DNA of 64,000 nucleotides, from assembly GCF_003478445.1 (NCBI RefSeq), contig NZ_QUET01000007.1:1-64000 (forward strand). Reading direction: 5' to 3'. Position numbers and translations under genes: made by a program. The notes below the pieces were generated by a model, which was not told the DNA's origin, searched no databases, and saw only the letters and a program-made list of their open reading frames with translations. Positions 16,955 through 26,681 of the stretch are shown here, in pieces. The DNA is from Roseburia sp. AM59-24XD. Lineage in GTDB: Bacteria; Bacillota; Clostridia; Lachnospirales; Lachnospiraceae. Each line of letters begins with the position of its first letter. Position 1 is the stretch's first letter.

Positions 16955-18118
16955 ATGAAGGAAAAGATTTATAAGAGATTTCAGGAGATTTTTGGAGCGG
17001 AGGGAGAGATTGGTGTTTATTTTGCACCGGGACGTGTGAATCTGATCGGTGAGCATACCGATTATAACGGCGGACATGTATTTCCATGCGCCTTGACGAT
17101 CGGTACATATGGAGCCGTTCGCAAGAGAAATGACAATAAGCTTCGCTTTTATTCTATGAATTTTGAGCATCTGAACGTGATTGAGTCAAGCCTTGATGAT
17201 CTTACGCCGCGCAAGAATGCCGGATGGACGAACTATCCGAAGGGCGTGATGTGGGCGCTGCGTGAGAAGGGCTATGAGATCCCGTGTGGTATTGATCTGA
17301 TGCTGTTTGGTAATATCCCGAATGGTTCGGGACTTTCGTCTTCTGCATCGGTGGAGGTGCTGACGGGTTATATTCTGAATGATCTGTTTGATCTTGGTAT
17401 TTCCAATCAGGATCTGGCACTTCTGGGACAGTTTTCGGAGAATAATTTCAACGGAGTCAACTGTGGAATTATGGATCAGTTTGCAATCGCTATGGGCAAG
17501 AAGGATCATGCAATCTTTCTGGATACGGCAGATCTTTCGTTTGAATATGCACCGATCAAGCTGGAGGGTGCAAAGATCGTGATTTCCTGCAGCAATAAGA
17601 AGCGTGGCCTTGGAGATTCCAAGTATAATGAGCGCCGTGCAGAGTGCGAGGAGGCTCTGGAGGAGATCCGGCAGAAGGTGAAGGTGGACAGCCTTGGTGA
17701 CCTGAGCGAGGAGCAGTTTGAAGAGGTGAGGGATGCGATCAAGGATGCAACCCGCCAGAAGAGAGCAAAGCATGCGGTATATGAGAACCAGCGCACGATC
17801 AAGGCAGTACAGGCATTGAAGGCAAATGATATTGAGCTGTTCGGTAAGCTGATGAATGCGTCTCATGTTTCTCTGAGAGATGATTATGAGGTGACCGGTA
17901 TTGAACTTGATACACTGGTGGAGGAAGCCTGGAAGGTTGAAGGTGTGATCGGTTCCCGTATGACAGGAGCAGGCTTTGGGGGATGCACCGTAAGTATTGT
18001 AAAGGATGATGCCGTTGATACATTTATTGAGAAGGTTGGCACAGCCTATAAGGCAACAATCGGATATGCCGCCGATTTCTATGTAGTACAGATCGGAGAC
18101 GGTCCGGCGAAGCTGTAA
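16955..18118 (+). CDS. galK: Galactokinase
   Basis: GHMP-family kinase phosphorylating galactose to galactose-1-phosphate in the Leloir pathway. 387 residues, full length. The galactokinase signature GRVNLIGEHTDYNGG is near the N-terminus, the ATP-binding loop is NGSGLSSSASVEV, and the C-terminal GHMP motif is GAGFGGCTVSIV. GGAGGG lies before ATG 16955. No other Leloir gene is in the window. A long antisense open frame over this gene is only a shadow. Confidence 0.95.
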   Translation: MKEKIYKRFQEIFGAEGEIGVYFAPGRVNLIGEHTDYNGGHVFPCALTIGTYGAVRKRNDNKLRFYSMNFEHLNVIESSLDDLTPRKNAGWTNYPKGVMWALREKGYEIPCGIDLMLFGNIPNGSGLSSSASVEVLTGYILNDLFDLGISNQDLALLGQFSENNFNGVNCGIMDQFAIAMGKKDHAIFLDTADLSFEYAPIKLEGAKIVISCSNKKRGLGDSKYNERRAECEEALEEIRQKVKVDSLGDLSEEQFEEVRDAIKDATRQKRAKHAVYENQRTIKAVQALKANDIELFGKLMNASHVSLRDDYEVTGIELDTLVEEAWKVEGVIGSRMTGAGFGGCTVSIVKDDAVDTFIEKVGTAYKATIGYAADFYVVQIGDGPAKL

Positions 18119-18156
18119 GATAAGGAGATTTACAGGATACAAAGGGGGTGCGTGGT

Positions 18157-20705
18157 ATGGAAACGATTTCAGATAAGATAGCAGAGAGCGGCTTTGAGAT
18201 GCACAAGGAACAATTTGCCAGACTGGCAGGCATGTCGGAGTGCGGCATGATGATCACGAAGATGCAGGCGGAGCTCAGATCATATATGCCAATGATGGAT
18301 TTTACAGAATGTTTCAGTATACCTCGGAGGAGTTTGAGGAATGCTTTGATAATAAGGTCATGGGACCGGCGCTCCCGGAGGAGAAGCAACGTATGAAAGC
18401 ACTGATGGCGCGTCAGGTCAGCATGGGCGGTAGTATTCATCTGGAGTTTCGGGCGAAGCGCAAGGATGAATCGATCATCTGGATTTCTTTTACGGCGAAG
18501 AGAGAAGCGGAGCCGGGGAGTATGGTGTATTATTGCTCATGTCTGGATATTTCGGGTTCTAAGCGGCATCTGCAGGATGTCTACAATGCCAAAAGAGAGC
18601 TGGATCTTATCGCAAACAGTATTCCGGGTGGTGTGATCAAGGTTCGCCTGAATGATTTTAAGATCCTTTATGCGAATGATGGTTTCTTCCGATTGGCGGG
18701 ATACAGCCGATCGGAGTACAGCATGCAGTTTCATAATGATACCTCGAAGCTTGTTTATCCGGAGGATCTGGATATGGTGACGAGCCTTATCAGGCAGGCG
18801 ATCGAGAACCGGGGACCTTTGGCGGTGGAGTACCGGATCATGGCGAAAAGTGGCGAGATCCGCTGGTCTTACATTAATGGTACGCGGATTGATGATGACG
18901 ATGGAAAGCCGGTTTATCTGTGCGTAATCGTGGATATTACCGCCAGAAAGCAGGCGGAGGCAGAGCTTGCGGACAACAATCACCGCTCGAATGTGGTTAC
19001 CAGCATGCTGAAGGAGACGATCTGGACCTACGATCTGGAGAATCAGGTGTTGCGCCGGGATGGCGATCTGGGAGAGTCGTATTCGCCGGAGTCTATTCTG
19101 GAGGGGCAGTTTTCGGACGAGAAGCTTGGGACGATCATTCATCCGGATGACGTGTCAAAGTTTATGGAGATGCGCAATTTCTGGATTGAGCAGGAGGGCA
19201 GATATCAGGATGTCTTCCGGGTGATCAACAGTCACGGTGCTTATCACAGAATGCGGATCAGTACCTGTACGGAGAAGAGACCGGGAAAGGGAGCTGTTGT
19301 CTATGGCTTGACGAGGCTTCTTTCCGATGGAGAACAGACGGCATTGAAGCCACAGGAGTCGAAGCCGGCAGAGCTGGAGATCACACAGGTTGCAGGCAAG
19401 CTGAAGAAGCTTGCGGCGTCAGCAAGAGCGAAGACAGAGGATACGATCACAGGTCTTTTGCCGTATGCATCGTTCCTGCGTAAGGCTGAGAAGATCCTGG
19501 CGAACCGGAGAGAGGATTCACACTATGCACTGATCTGTGCGGATATCAATGAATTTCAGAGCTTCAGCCATCATTATGGCTTTTATGTAAGTAATCGGAT
19601 TTTGAAAGCATTTTCGGATGTTTTGTTAAATCATTTGACAAAGGATGGAATGTGTGCGAGAGTAGACGGGGACTATTTCGTCGTTCTCTTCCAGTACGGA
19701 AGTCACAAGGAACTGGTTCGCGCAATGTCCGCAGTTGTCCGTCATCAGCAGGAGGTTGAGGTGGAGGAGGACAACATTGACTTCGGATCGACGGTTGGAG
19801 TTTATCTGATCCAGCAGGAGGATCACGAACTTTTAGAAATGTTAGAGAAAGCAGATCTTGCCAGAAGAAGCATTAAGGGACTTCGCGGCAATCATTATGC
19901 GATCTATACCGAGGATATGGAGCAGCAGTTGTCCCGCGAGGACGAGATGGCGGGAGAGATCCGACGTGCGATGGACGAACGGACGGTCGAGATCAGCTAT
20001 CTTCCGCGTATCAGAGGGGATAAGGATCATGTAATTGGGTGCAAGGCGATACCGAGGATTCTTATGAAGGATGGTCAGTATTTTGAGTATACGCAGATCA
20101 TGCATCTGATGGAGCGCGGCACGCATTTAGAGGAGTTTAGTTTCTATCTGCTGCAGGAGGTTGCAGATAACATTGGTGCCTGGAAGGCAAAGGGCAATAC
20201 GGTCATTCCTGTTTCGCTGGAGATGACGGCAAGCCAGCTGTCGACCCGGCATGCGGTTGAGCGCATTCATAATATTGTTGTGGAGCGGAATAATCTGGAA
20301 CCGGAGGATTTCATTTTTGAGATTCCGGAGCGATTCTTCGCCGATGCGACCACAGCATTTGAGGTGGCGATCCGTAACCTGACGAATCTGGGGTACCGGG
20401 TGATCATCAGCCGGTTTGGTGCCGATCATACAGCAGTTAATTCAATGCGTCGTCTGCCGGTGACCGGTATTAAGTTCCATGGAGAGTATTTCAGCGAGCA
20501 TATGATCAATGAAAAGGATACCGTGGTATTTCAGAAGACGGTGGAGATGGCGAAGGAGATGGGTCTTACCGTCACCTGTGGGGGTATTCATACCAGGCTC
20601 CAGGAGGAGTATGCGAAAAAGATAGGATGCGATGTGTTTGAGGGCGTGATTTATTATGGCGCCATGAAGAACGTTGTATTTGAAAAATGCTTTTTGAGCG
20701 AATAA
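18157..20705 (+). CDS. PAS-PAS-degenerate GGDEF-degenerate EAL signalling protein (frameshifted near the start)
   Basis: About 850 residues if the frame is restored. Start ATG 18157 has GGGGG eight bases upstream. The frame breaks at 18270: GCGGAGCT read as GCGGGAGCT gives KMQAGAQIIYANDGF and joins the first PAS domain. Then come a second PAS (YANDGFFRLAGYS), another PAS-like fold, a GGDEF-type domain whose signature is VDGDYF, and an EAL-type domain with KAI in place of EAL and FGADHTAVNSMRRLP in place of the DDFG motif. Neither enzyme activity looks possible, so it is more likely a c-di-GMP or ligand sensor/scaffold. No membrane segment is seen. Confidence 0.8.
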
Positions 20706-20724
20706 ATCATAAAGGAGAAAAGAA

Positions 20725-22018
20725 ATGTTAGACTTGAAATTTGTCAGAGAAAATCCTGACATCGTAAAACAGAACATCAAAAATAAGTTTCAGGAGGACA
20801 AGCTTCCACTTGTGGATGAGGTGATCGCGCTCGATGCAGAGGCGAGAAAGACACAGCAGGAGCTGATGAGCTTCGCGCACGCCGCAAGAAGATCTCCAAA
20901 GAGATCGGTGGTCTGATGGCACAGGGCAAGAAGGATGAGGCTGAGCAGAGAAAGGCTGAGGTTGCAGAGATCGCCCCTCGTCTGGAAGAGCTGCAGGCAA
21001 AGGAACCGGAGCTTGCAGAGAAGATTCAGAAGATCATGATGGTCATTCCGAATATTATTGACCCAAGCGTACCGATCGGTAAGGATGACAGCGAGAATGT
21101 GGAGATTCAGAAGTATGGTGATCCGGTTGTGCCTGACTTTGAGGTGCCTTATCATACAGAGATCATGGAGCGTTTTGACGGTATTGATCTTGACGCTGCA
21201 GGAAAGGTTGCCGGTAACGGATTTTATTATCTGATGGGTGATATTGCAAGACTGCATTCTGCAGTTCTTGCTTATGCAAGAGATTTTATGATCAATCGTG
21301 GATTTACTTACTGCATTCCGCCGTATATGATCCGAAGCAACGTCGTGACAGGCGTTATGAGCTTTGCAGAGATGGATGCGATGATGTATAAGATCGAGGG
21401 TGAGGATCTCTACCTGATCGGTACCAGCGAGCATTCTATGATCGGTAAGTTTATTGATACGATTCTGGAGGAACAGTCACTGCCTCGCACACTGACAAGC
21501 TATTCTCCGTGCTTCCGTAAGGAGAAGGGTGCACATGGTATCGAGGAGCGTGGTGTTTACCGTATCCATCAGTTCGAGAAGCAGGAAATGATCGTTGTCT
21601 GCAAGCCGGAGGAGAGCAAGGAGTGGTTTGATAAGCTGTGGCAGAACACGGTTGATCTGTTCCGTTCACTGGATATCCCGGTTCGTACATTGGAGTGCTG
21701 CTCCGGAGATCTGGCAGACCTGAAGGTGAAGTCTATTGATGTTGAGGCATGGTCTCCGCGTCAGAAGAAGTACTTTGAGGTTGGAGCTGCTCTAATCTGG
21801 GTGATGCACAGGCACGCCGTTTAAAGATCCGTGTGAAGGGCGAAGACGGCAATAAGTATTTTGCACATACACTGAATAACACAGTTGTTGCACCACCTCG
21901 TATGCTGATCGCATTCCTCGAGAACAATCTGCAGGCAGACGGCAGTGTTAAGATTCCGGAGGCATTAAGACCTTATATGGGTGGCATGGAAGCGATCACA
22001 GAGAAGAAGAGTAAATAA
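20725..22018 (+). CDS. serS: Seryl-tRNA synthetase, with two one-base frameshifts
   Basis: Class II synthetase charging tRNA-Ser, essential. The pieces together cover the whole family: the N-terminal coiled coil (MLDLKFVRENPDIVKQNIK, then ARRKKISKEIGGLMAQGKK), the catalytic core with motif 2 (SPCFRKEKGAHG) and motif 3 (NNTVVAPPRMLIAFLEN). The first break is at 20859-20871, the second at 21783-21790, where reading GGGAGCTGC restores VGSCSNLGDAQARR. Each needs one added base. Since this gene cannot be lost, sequence error is the likely cause unless another serS exists. GGAGAAAAG is upstream. Confidence 0.92.
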
Positions 22019-22022
22019 AGAT

Positions 22023-22158
22023 ATAATGAGTCCCAAGGGACTCATATTAGGAGTTTCTTCGAAACTCCGCTATGCGCAAAAAACGCGCGCAGATATATGT
22101 TATAATGAGTCCTAAAGGACTCATATTAGGAGTTTCTTCGAAACTCCGCCATGTGCAA
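22023..22158 (+). repeat. Two 57-bp copies of a double-hairpin intergenic repeat
   Basis: Copy 1 is 22023-22079 and copy 2 is 22102-22158, 79 bases apart. Each has two hairpins: TGAGTCCCAAGGGACTCA in copy 1 against TGAGTCCTAAAGGACTCA in copy 2, and GGAGTTTCTTCGAAACTCC in both. The only change in the first stem is compensated on both arms, so the fold appears to be kept. There is no gene from 22019 to 22298. Confidence 0.8.
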
Positions 22159-22172
22159 GTGAACAAGCTTCC
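22148..22172. repeat. Dispersed intergenic element, copy A
   Basis: The stretch GCCATGTGCAAGTGAAC and the bases following it recur at 29041-29062 with one substitution. Here it abuts the second double-hairpin repeat. Confidence 0.5.
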
Positions 22173-22223
22173 TTGCGTTGTGAATTTATTTTTTGAAATA
22201 TATATAGTATAGAAAAAAGCAGA

Positions 22224-22253
22224 GGGTGTCCCGTTTTGGGGACACCCTTTTTG
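22224..22253 (+). terminator. Terminator downstream of serS
   Basis: GGGTGTCCC, loop, GGGACACCC, then TTTTT. Confidence 0.85.
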
Positions 22254-22298
22254 CCGTTTAAATATTCGTCTGTGAAACATATTAAAGCAGCTGCAGAA

Positions 22299-22983
22299 TT
22301 ATTTCTCTGTTTGATCGTGATCGGAATGCACCGGCTCGTCTGTGTCGCGTTTCCGGAAAAGAGCGGCAGCAGAAACTTCCAAGGATCGTATAGATAATGT
22401 AGCAGGCGGCGCCGATGATCACGATGCGCTTAAACCATTTGAGATGAACGGGTGTGATGTGATACTGCTTTGTAAGATTGTGCGTTACCTTTGCCTCAAT
22501 CTTGTCCTTCCGGATCGGTCCGATCTCACGGCTGTCGGTGGAATTGTTCCGATTGTCACCCATCACAAAATATTCGTTATCGGATAACCGGATGGACATA
22601 TCGGAGGTATTCATCGGCTCGGCGATATAGTTCTCTGTCAGAGCCTTGCCGTTGACATACACAACGTTGTCCTTAATATCGACCTGATCGCCCGGAAGAC
22701 CGATGCAGCGCTTAACGATGCGTTCCCTGAGAACATCGCTGTATATGATCAGGATGTCTCCCTCGGCAATCTCTGCTTTCTTGTCGCCGACCAGCAGATC
22801 GCCGTTCGTGTAGGTGTTGTTCATGCTGTTTCCGTCTACCGTGAAAAGCGGCATCTGGCGGATAAATATGATCAGTGCGATCACAGCAAGCAGGAACAGA
22901 AATTGCAGGGTATCTACAATAGAAAATTTCTTTTCTTTTTTATCGACCGTTGTTTCTTCGGATATATTTTCTGTTTCGTTCAT
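22299..22983 (-). CDS. lepB: Signal peptidase I (with C-terminal second membrane segment; probable one-base insertion near the end)
   Basis: Membrane serine protease removing signal peptides. TM1 is about residues 25-45, the catalytic Ser is in VDGNSMNNTY, the Lys in ERIVKRCIGLPGD, and box E is GDNRNNSTDS. A second hydrophobic segment (RIVIIGAACYIIYTIL) follows. As written, the frame then runs into an Arg/Cys-rich tail ending at 22282. Removing one A from GGAAGTT (plus-strand TT at 22377-22378) gives GVSAAALFRKR and an acidic tail stopping at 22299, which looks like a real stop-transfer end. I annotate that version. A second signal peptidase lies at 35727. Confidence 0.85.
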
Positions 22984-23166
22984 GAGGATTATCCTTTCTC
23001 GTATTGTGTTTTCAGCCCCTATCTTATCACATTGCTTCTTTAATGTAAAATTACGCCGCAGGAATATTCAGAGAAACATTAGGTTTTCTTGAGGAAAAGC
23101 AAAGGCATTTTCGGACAGGAGATCCTATAATGGTAATCACACAGAAACAGAAATGGGGGACAAAGG

Positions 23167-23964
23167 ATGCGGAAATGGAAAAGAAGAAAGAAACGAAGAC
23201 TTGTGCTGACGGTGCTTCTGGTGATCGGGGGGCTCCGTCTGCTGACGTGGAACGGTGGTGCCGGAAATATTTTGAAGAACGGAATGGAGGCGGTTTCGGA
23301 GCGGATTTCTCTGGGACAGGATCAGTTTCTGAAAAACGAAGACGGAACTTATCCGGATCAACTGGTGGAGCTTGCAAAAAAGAACAGGGAGACAAGACAG
23401 TTTGTGAAGGATTATCCTGAAAATGCCGGCAAAAAGCAGAAGATTAAGCTGACCGACGAGGATCTGAAGGGGAATCAGGGAAGCAGCGTGCCGTTGCTTG
23501 TTCAGTGGGATGAGCGATGGGGTTACCGGCAGTACGGTAATGATTTTATGGCGCTGACCGGATGTGGCCCTACGTGTCTTGCGATGGTTGCGGAAAGTCG
23601 TGGAGAGACAAAATGGAATCCGTGGAGGGTGGCGAAAATGGCGCAAAGGAATGGTTATTATGTGGATGGTCAGGGCTCGGCATGGTCGCTGATGACGGAA
23701 GGTGCGGCAAAGATGGGCTTAAACGGTACAGAGATGTCATGTGATGCGGAAACGATCCGGCGGACGCTGGAGGACGGGCATGTGATCATTTGTGCCATGC
23801 GTCCGGGGGACTTTACAACAGCAGGACATTTTCTGGTGCTTGCCGGTGTGACGCAGGATGGCGAGGTGATCATCAACGACCCGAACAGCAGGAAGAACAG
23901 TCGGAGAACGTGGGATCTGGAACGGGTTGTGCCGCAGATCAAAAACCTGTGGAAGTATTCCTGA
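23167..23964 (+). CDS. Membrane-anchored C39-like cysteine peptidase
   Basis: 265 residues. A basic N-terminus (MRKWKRRKKRR) and one membrane segment (LVLTVLLVIGGLRLL) suggest an anchored, outward-facing protein. The C-terminal half is a C39-like papain fold: the glutamine/Asp region (VQWDERWGYRQY), catalytic Cys 133 in LTGCGPTCLAMV, His in GHFLVLAG and Asp/Asn in IINDPNS. No ABC transporter is fused or adjacent, so it is not a bacteriocin exporter protease; cell-wall or surface peptide processing is possible. A single gene between lepB (divergent) and the L10 leader. Confidence 0.8.
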   Translation: MRKWKRRKKRRLVLTVLLVIGGLRLLTWNGGAGNILKNGMEAVSERISLGQDQFLKNEDGTYPDQLVELAKKNRETRQFVKDYPENAGKKQKIKLTDEDLKGNQGSSVPLLVQWDERWGYRQYGNDFMALTGCGPTCLAMVAESRGETKWNPWRVAKMAQRNGYYVDGQGSAWSLMTEGAAKMGLNGTEMSCDAETIRRTLEDGHVIICAMRPGDFTTAGHFLVLAGVTQDGEVIINDPNSRKNSRRTWDLERVVPQIKNLWKYS

Positions 23965-24057
23965 CCATGGAAAAGTGGAAGAATTAAGATATGAATGGGA
24001 AATTTATGTGTGAAAAAAATTAAGACATAAACGGACAAGAAAAATGAGGATAAAAGG

Positions 24058-24086
24058 TTGACAATTGTGAATGAATGTGGTAATAT
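24058..24086 (+). promoter_or_regulatory. Sigma-A promoter of the rplJ-rplL operon
   Basis: A perfect TTGACA at 24058-24063 and TAATAT at 24081-24086 with a 17-base spacer, just upstream of the L10 leader. Confidence 0.8.
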
Positions 24087-24092
24087 GTCATT

Positions 24093-24228
24093 CGATTTGT
24101 GAAAACAAGTCATACTGCCGTAGACAGTAGGTGCTGATAGCTCAGCGTAAGGAAACCGCCTACCGAGGAAGGATGTAATTATTTTGATGATTTCACCTCT
24201 CTGTGTTTACGCAGGGAGGTTTTTTAAT
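24093..24228 (+). ncRNA. Ribosomal protein L10 leader RNA with terminator-like hairpin
   Basis: The leader of rplJ matches the L10 leader class by position and content: a structured region around 24115-24180 with the kink-turn-like segment TGATAGCTCAGCGTAAGG, then a hairpin ACCTCTCTG ... CAGGGAGGT followed by TTTTTT (24195-24226). In known cases L10(L12)4 binds the leader and lowers expression of its own operon. I assign the class by recognition, not by a covariance search. Confidence 0.8.
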
Positions 24229-24283
24229 AAGAACTTCCCAAGGCAGGAAAAATTATGGGACTGCCCAGGAAAGGAGATATCTT

Positions 24284-24784
24284 ATGGCAAAGGTTGAATT
24301 AAAACAGCCAATCGTTGATGAAATCAAGGCGAAGATCGATGGCGCTACTACAGTAGTGCTTGTTGATTATCGTGGACTGACTGTAGAACAGGACACAAAA
24401 CTTCGTAAGGGATTGAGAGAGGCAGGTTGTGAGTACAAGGTATACAAGAACACACTGATGAAGCGTGCGTTCGAGGGTACTGATTTCGCACAGCTCGATG
24501 ATCTTTTAGACGGACCATCTGCTATTGCAATTTCTAAGGAAGATGCAACAGCTCCTATCCGCGTTTTAAATAACGTTGCGAAAGAGGCTGAGGCTTTGGA
24601 ATTCAAGGGTGCCGTTGTTGAGGGTACATTCTATGATGTTGACGGTGTTAAGGCACTGGCAAGCATTCCTTCAAGAGACGAGCTTATTTCCAAGCTGCTT
24701 GGTTCTTTGCAGTCACCTATCACCAATCTTGCTCGTGTGCTTAATCAGATCGCAGAGCAGGGCGATAGTGCAGCAGAGGCATAA
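24284..24784 (+). CDS. rplJ: Ribosomal protein L10
   Basis: 166 residues. It anchors the L7/L12 stalk to the 50S subunit. The start MAKVELKQPIVDEIK and the motif VVLVDYRGLTVEQD are typical. ATG 24284 has AAAGGAG upstream, while the frame extends back through the leader without a start signal. Followed 52 bases later by rplL, the usual order. Regulated by the leader described above. Confidence 0.96.
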   Translation: MAKVELKQPIVDEIKAKIDGATTVVLVDYRGLTVEQDTKLRKGLREAGCEYKVYKNTLMKRAFEGTDFAQLDDLLDGPSAIAISKEDATAPIRVLNNVAKEAEALEFKGAVVEGTFYDVDGVKALASIPSRDELISKLLGSLQSPITNLARVLNQIAEQGDSAAEA

Positions 24785-24836
24785 TTAACATTTTATTGAA
24801 ACAAAACGAAAAGAAAATAATACGGAGGTTATAGAA

Positions 24837-25202
24837 ATGACTACACAGGAATTTATTGATGCTATTAAGGGCATGACAGTGTTAGAGCTGAACGATTTAG
24901 TTAAGGCATGTGAGGAAGAGTTTGGTGTATCTGCAGCAGCAGGCGTTGTTGTAGCAGCAGCAGGCGGAGATGCAGCAGGCGCAGCAGAGAAGGATGAGTT
25001 CGATGTTGAGCTTACAGAAGTTGGTGCAAACAAGGTTAAGGTTATCAAGGTTGTTCGTGAAGTAACAGGTCTTGGACTGAAGGAAGCTAAGGAAGTTGTT
25101 GATGGCGCTCCTAAGGTTCTTAAAGAGGCTGCTTCTAAGGACGAGGCTAACGAGATCAAAGAGAAGCTCGAGGCTGAGGGTGCTAAGGTTACACTTAAAT
25201 AA
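24837..25202 (+). CDS. rplL: Ribosomal protein L7/L12
   Basis: 121 residues. The N-terminal dimerisation domain ([20 protein letters not shown]), the Ala-rich hinge ([19 protein letters not shown]) and the C-terminal factor-binding domain ([20 protein letters not shown]) are all standard. It forms the stalk that recruits translation GTPases. ACGGAGG lies before ATG. The gene ends in a terminator before the MATE gene. Confidence 0.97.
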   Translation: MTTQEFIDAIKGMTVLELNDLVKACEEEFGVSAAAGVVVAAAGGDAAGAAEKDEFDVELTEVGANKVKVIKVVREVTGLGLKEAKEVVDGAPKVLKEAASKDEANEIKEKLEAEGAKVTLK

Positions 25203-25241
25203 TTTAACCGAAATATTGTGGCATCTATGTCATGTAAATAT

Positions 25242-25285
25242 GCTGGCAGAGGTTTCAGAAATGAAGCTTCTGTCAGCTTTTGTTT
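25242..25285 (+). terminator. Terminator after rplL
   Basis: GCTGGCAGA and TCTGTCAGC pair with one wobble, followed by TTTTGTTTGC. Confidence 0.7.
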
Positions 25286-25314
25286 GCTTTTATTAGTATT
25301 TGGAGTGATGAGTT

Positions 25315-26670
25315 ATGGCAAAGAAAATGACAGAGGGCAGACCACTGCCTTTGATAATGGGATTCGCAGTTCCGCTTTTGATCGGAAATGTTTTGCAGCA
25401 GACCTATAATATTATTGATGCGGCGATTGTCGGGAGAGCATTGGGAGCGAATGCTCTGGCGAGTGTAGGTGCATCAAGCAGTGTCCAGTTTTTGGTACTC
25501 GGCTTTTGCATTGGTCTGGCGTGTGGCTTTGGCGTGCCGATCGCCAAAAGCTTCGGTGCGGGAGATATGGCACAGATGAGAAGCCATATTTTTCATTCCA
25601 TGTTCCTGACCGGTGTATTTGCGGTGATCCTGACGGCAGTCTGTGCGCTGCTTTGTCCGCAGATCCTGCATCTTTTGTCAACGCCGGATGAGATTTATCA
25701 GGGAGCCTATAATTATCTGATTATATTGTTTCTCGGCATACCGTTTTCATTGTTGTATAATCTGATGTCCAGCATCCTGCGATCGGTGGGAGACAGCAGA
25801 ACACCATTTATATTTCTGGCGATCTCAACCGTGTTAAATATTATATTGGATCTTGTCTGCATTCTGGTATTTCACTGGGGTTGTGCCGGTGCGGCGGCTG
25901 CAACGATCACGGCGCAGGCGGTCAGCGGCATTTTGTGCTGCATTTATATCTGGACAAAGGTGCCGGTGCTTCGGATTTCCGGAAAGGATTGTCATGTGCA
26001 GAGCCGCGGAGTGCGGATCATGTGTACCATGGGCGTACCGATGGGACTGCAGTATTCGATCACGGCGATCGGAAGCATGGTGATGCAGTATGCCAATAAC
26101 AGTCTCGACAGCGTTGTGTATGTCTCTGCATTTACGGCGGCACTGCGGTTGAAACAGTTTTTCATGTGTCCGTTTGATGCGATCGCCACGGGCGTGTCCG
26201 TTTTTTGTAGCCAGAATCTGGGTGCAGGCAAAAAGAAACGTATCGTCAAGGGACTTTTTCAGGGAATGGCAGTTGCTGTGGGGTATGGTCTGTGTGCCGG
26301 AATTCTGTTGATCTTCTTCGGACGGGATCTGTGCCGGATTTTTATCAGCAGCAGGGAAAATAAAGTGTTGGATGCTGCCGCAATGTATCTGTTCTGTCAG
26401 GGCTTTTTCTTCTGGAGTCTCGGCATCCTGAATGTGAGCCGCATGACGACACAGGGACTTGGCTATTCCGGCAGAGCAGTATTTTCCGGCGTGACAGAGA
26501 TGGTGGCAAGGATCGTGGTCAGCCTGATCTTTGTTCCGATCTACGGTTATACGGCAATCTGTTTCGGCGATCAGACAGCGTGGGTGTCAGCGTGTATTTT
26601 TATCTTTCCGACCTGTCTGATCTGCTTGAAAAAGGTCGGTGCGAATTTTCGCTTCCGCAAGGTGGCGTAG
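25315..26670 (+). CDS. MATE-family efflux transporter
   Basis: 451 residues with about twelve hydrophobic segments, expected length for the family. The N-terminal pattern PLPLIMGFAVPLLIGNVLQQ followed by YNIIDAAIVGRALGANALAS is typical of the DinF/clostridial MATE branch. It would export drugs or metabolites using a cation gradient; the substrate is unknown. GGAG lies a little upstream of ATG 25315. Separate from rplJL by a terminator, though readthrough is possible. Confidence 0.9.
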   Translation: MAKKMTEGRPLPLIMGFAVPLLIGNVLQQTYNIIDAAIVGRALGANALASVGASSSVQFLVLGFCIGLACGFGVPIAKSFGAGDMAQMRSHIFHSMFLTGVFAVILTAVCALLCPQILHLLSTPDEIYQGAYNYLIILFLGIPFSLLYNLMSSILRSVGDSRTPFIFLAISTVLNIILDLVCILVFHWGCAGAAAATITAQAVSGILCCIYIWTKVPVLRISGKDCHVQSRGVRIMCTMGVPMGLQYSITAIGSMVMQYANNSLDSVVYVSAFTAALRLKQFFMCPFDAIATGVSVFCSQNLGAGKKKRIVKGLFQGMAVAVGYGLCAGILLIFFGRDLCRIFISSRENKVLDAAAMYLFCQGFFFWSLGILNVSRMTTQGLGYSGRAVFSGVTEMVARIVVSLIFVPIYGYTAICFGDQTAWVSACIFIFPTCLICLKKVGANFRFRKVA

Positions 26671-26681
26671 TTTACAGTTCA

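Noticed and set aside
17186..18142. Minus-strand open frame of 318 residues over galK
   Set aside because: galK is complete and unmistakable; the antisense frame is rich in Leu, Cys, His and Ile and has no family pattern.
22023..22158. CRISPR-like array
   Set aside because: Only two copies, palindromic in two places, spacer too short and no cas gene nearby.
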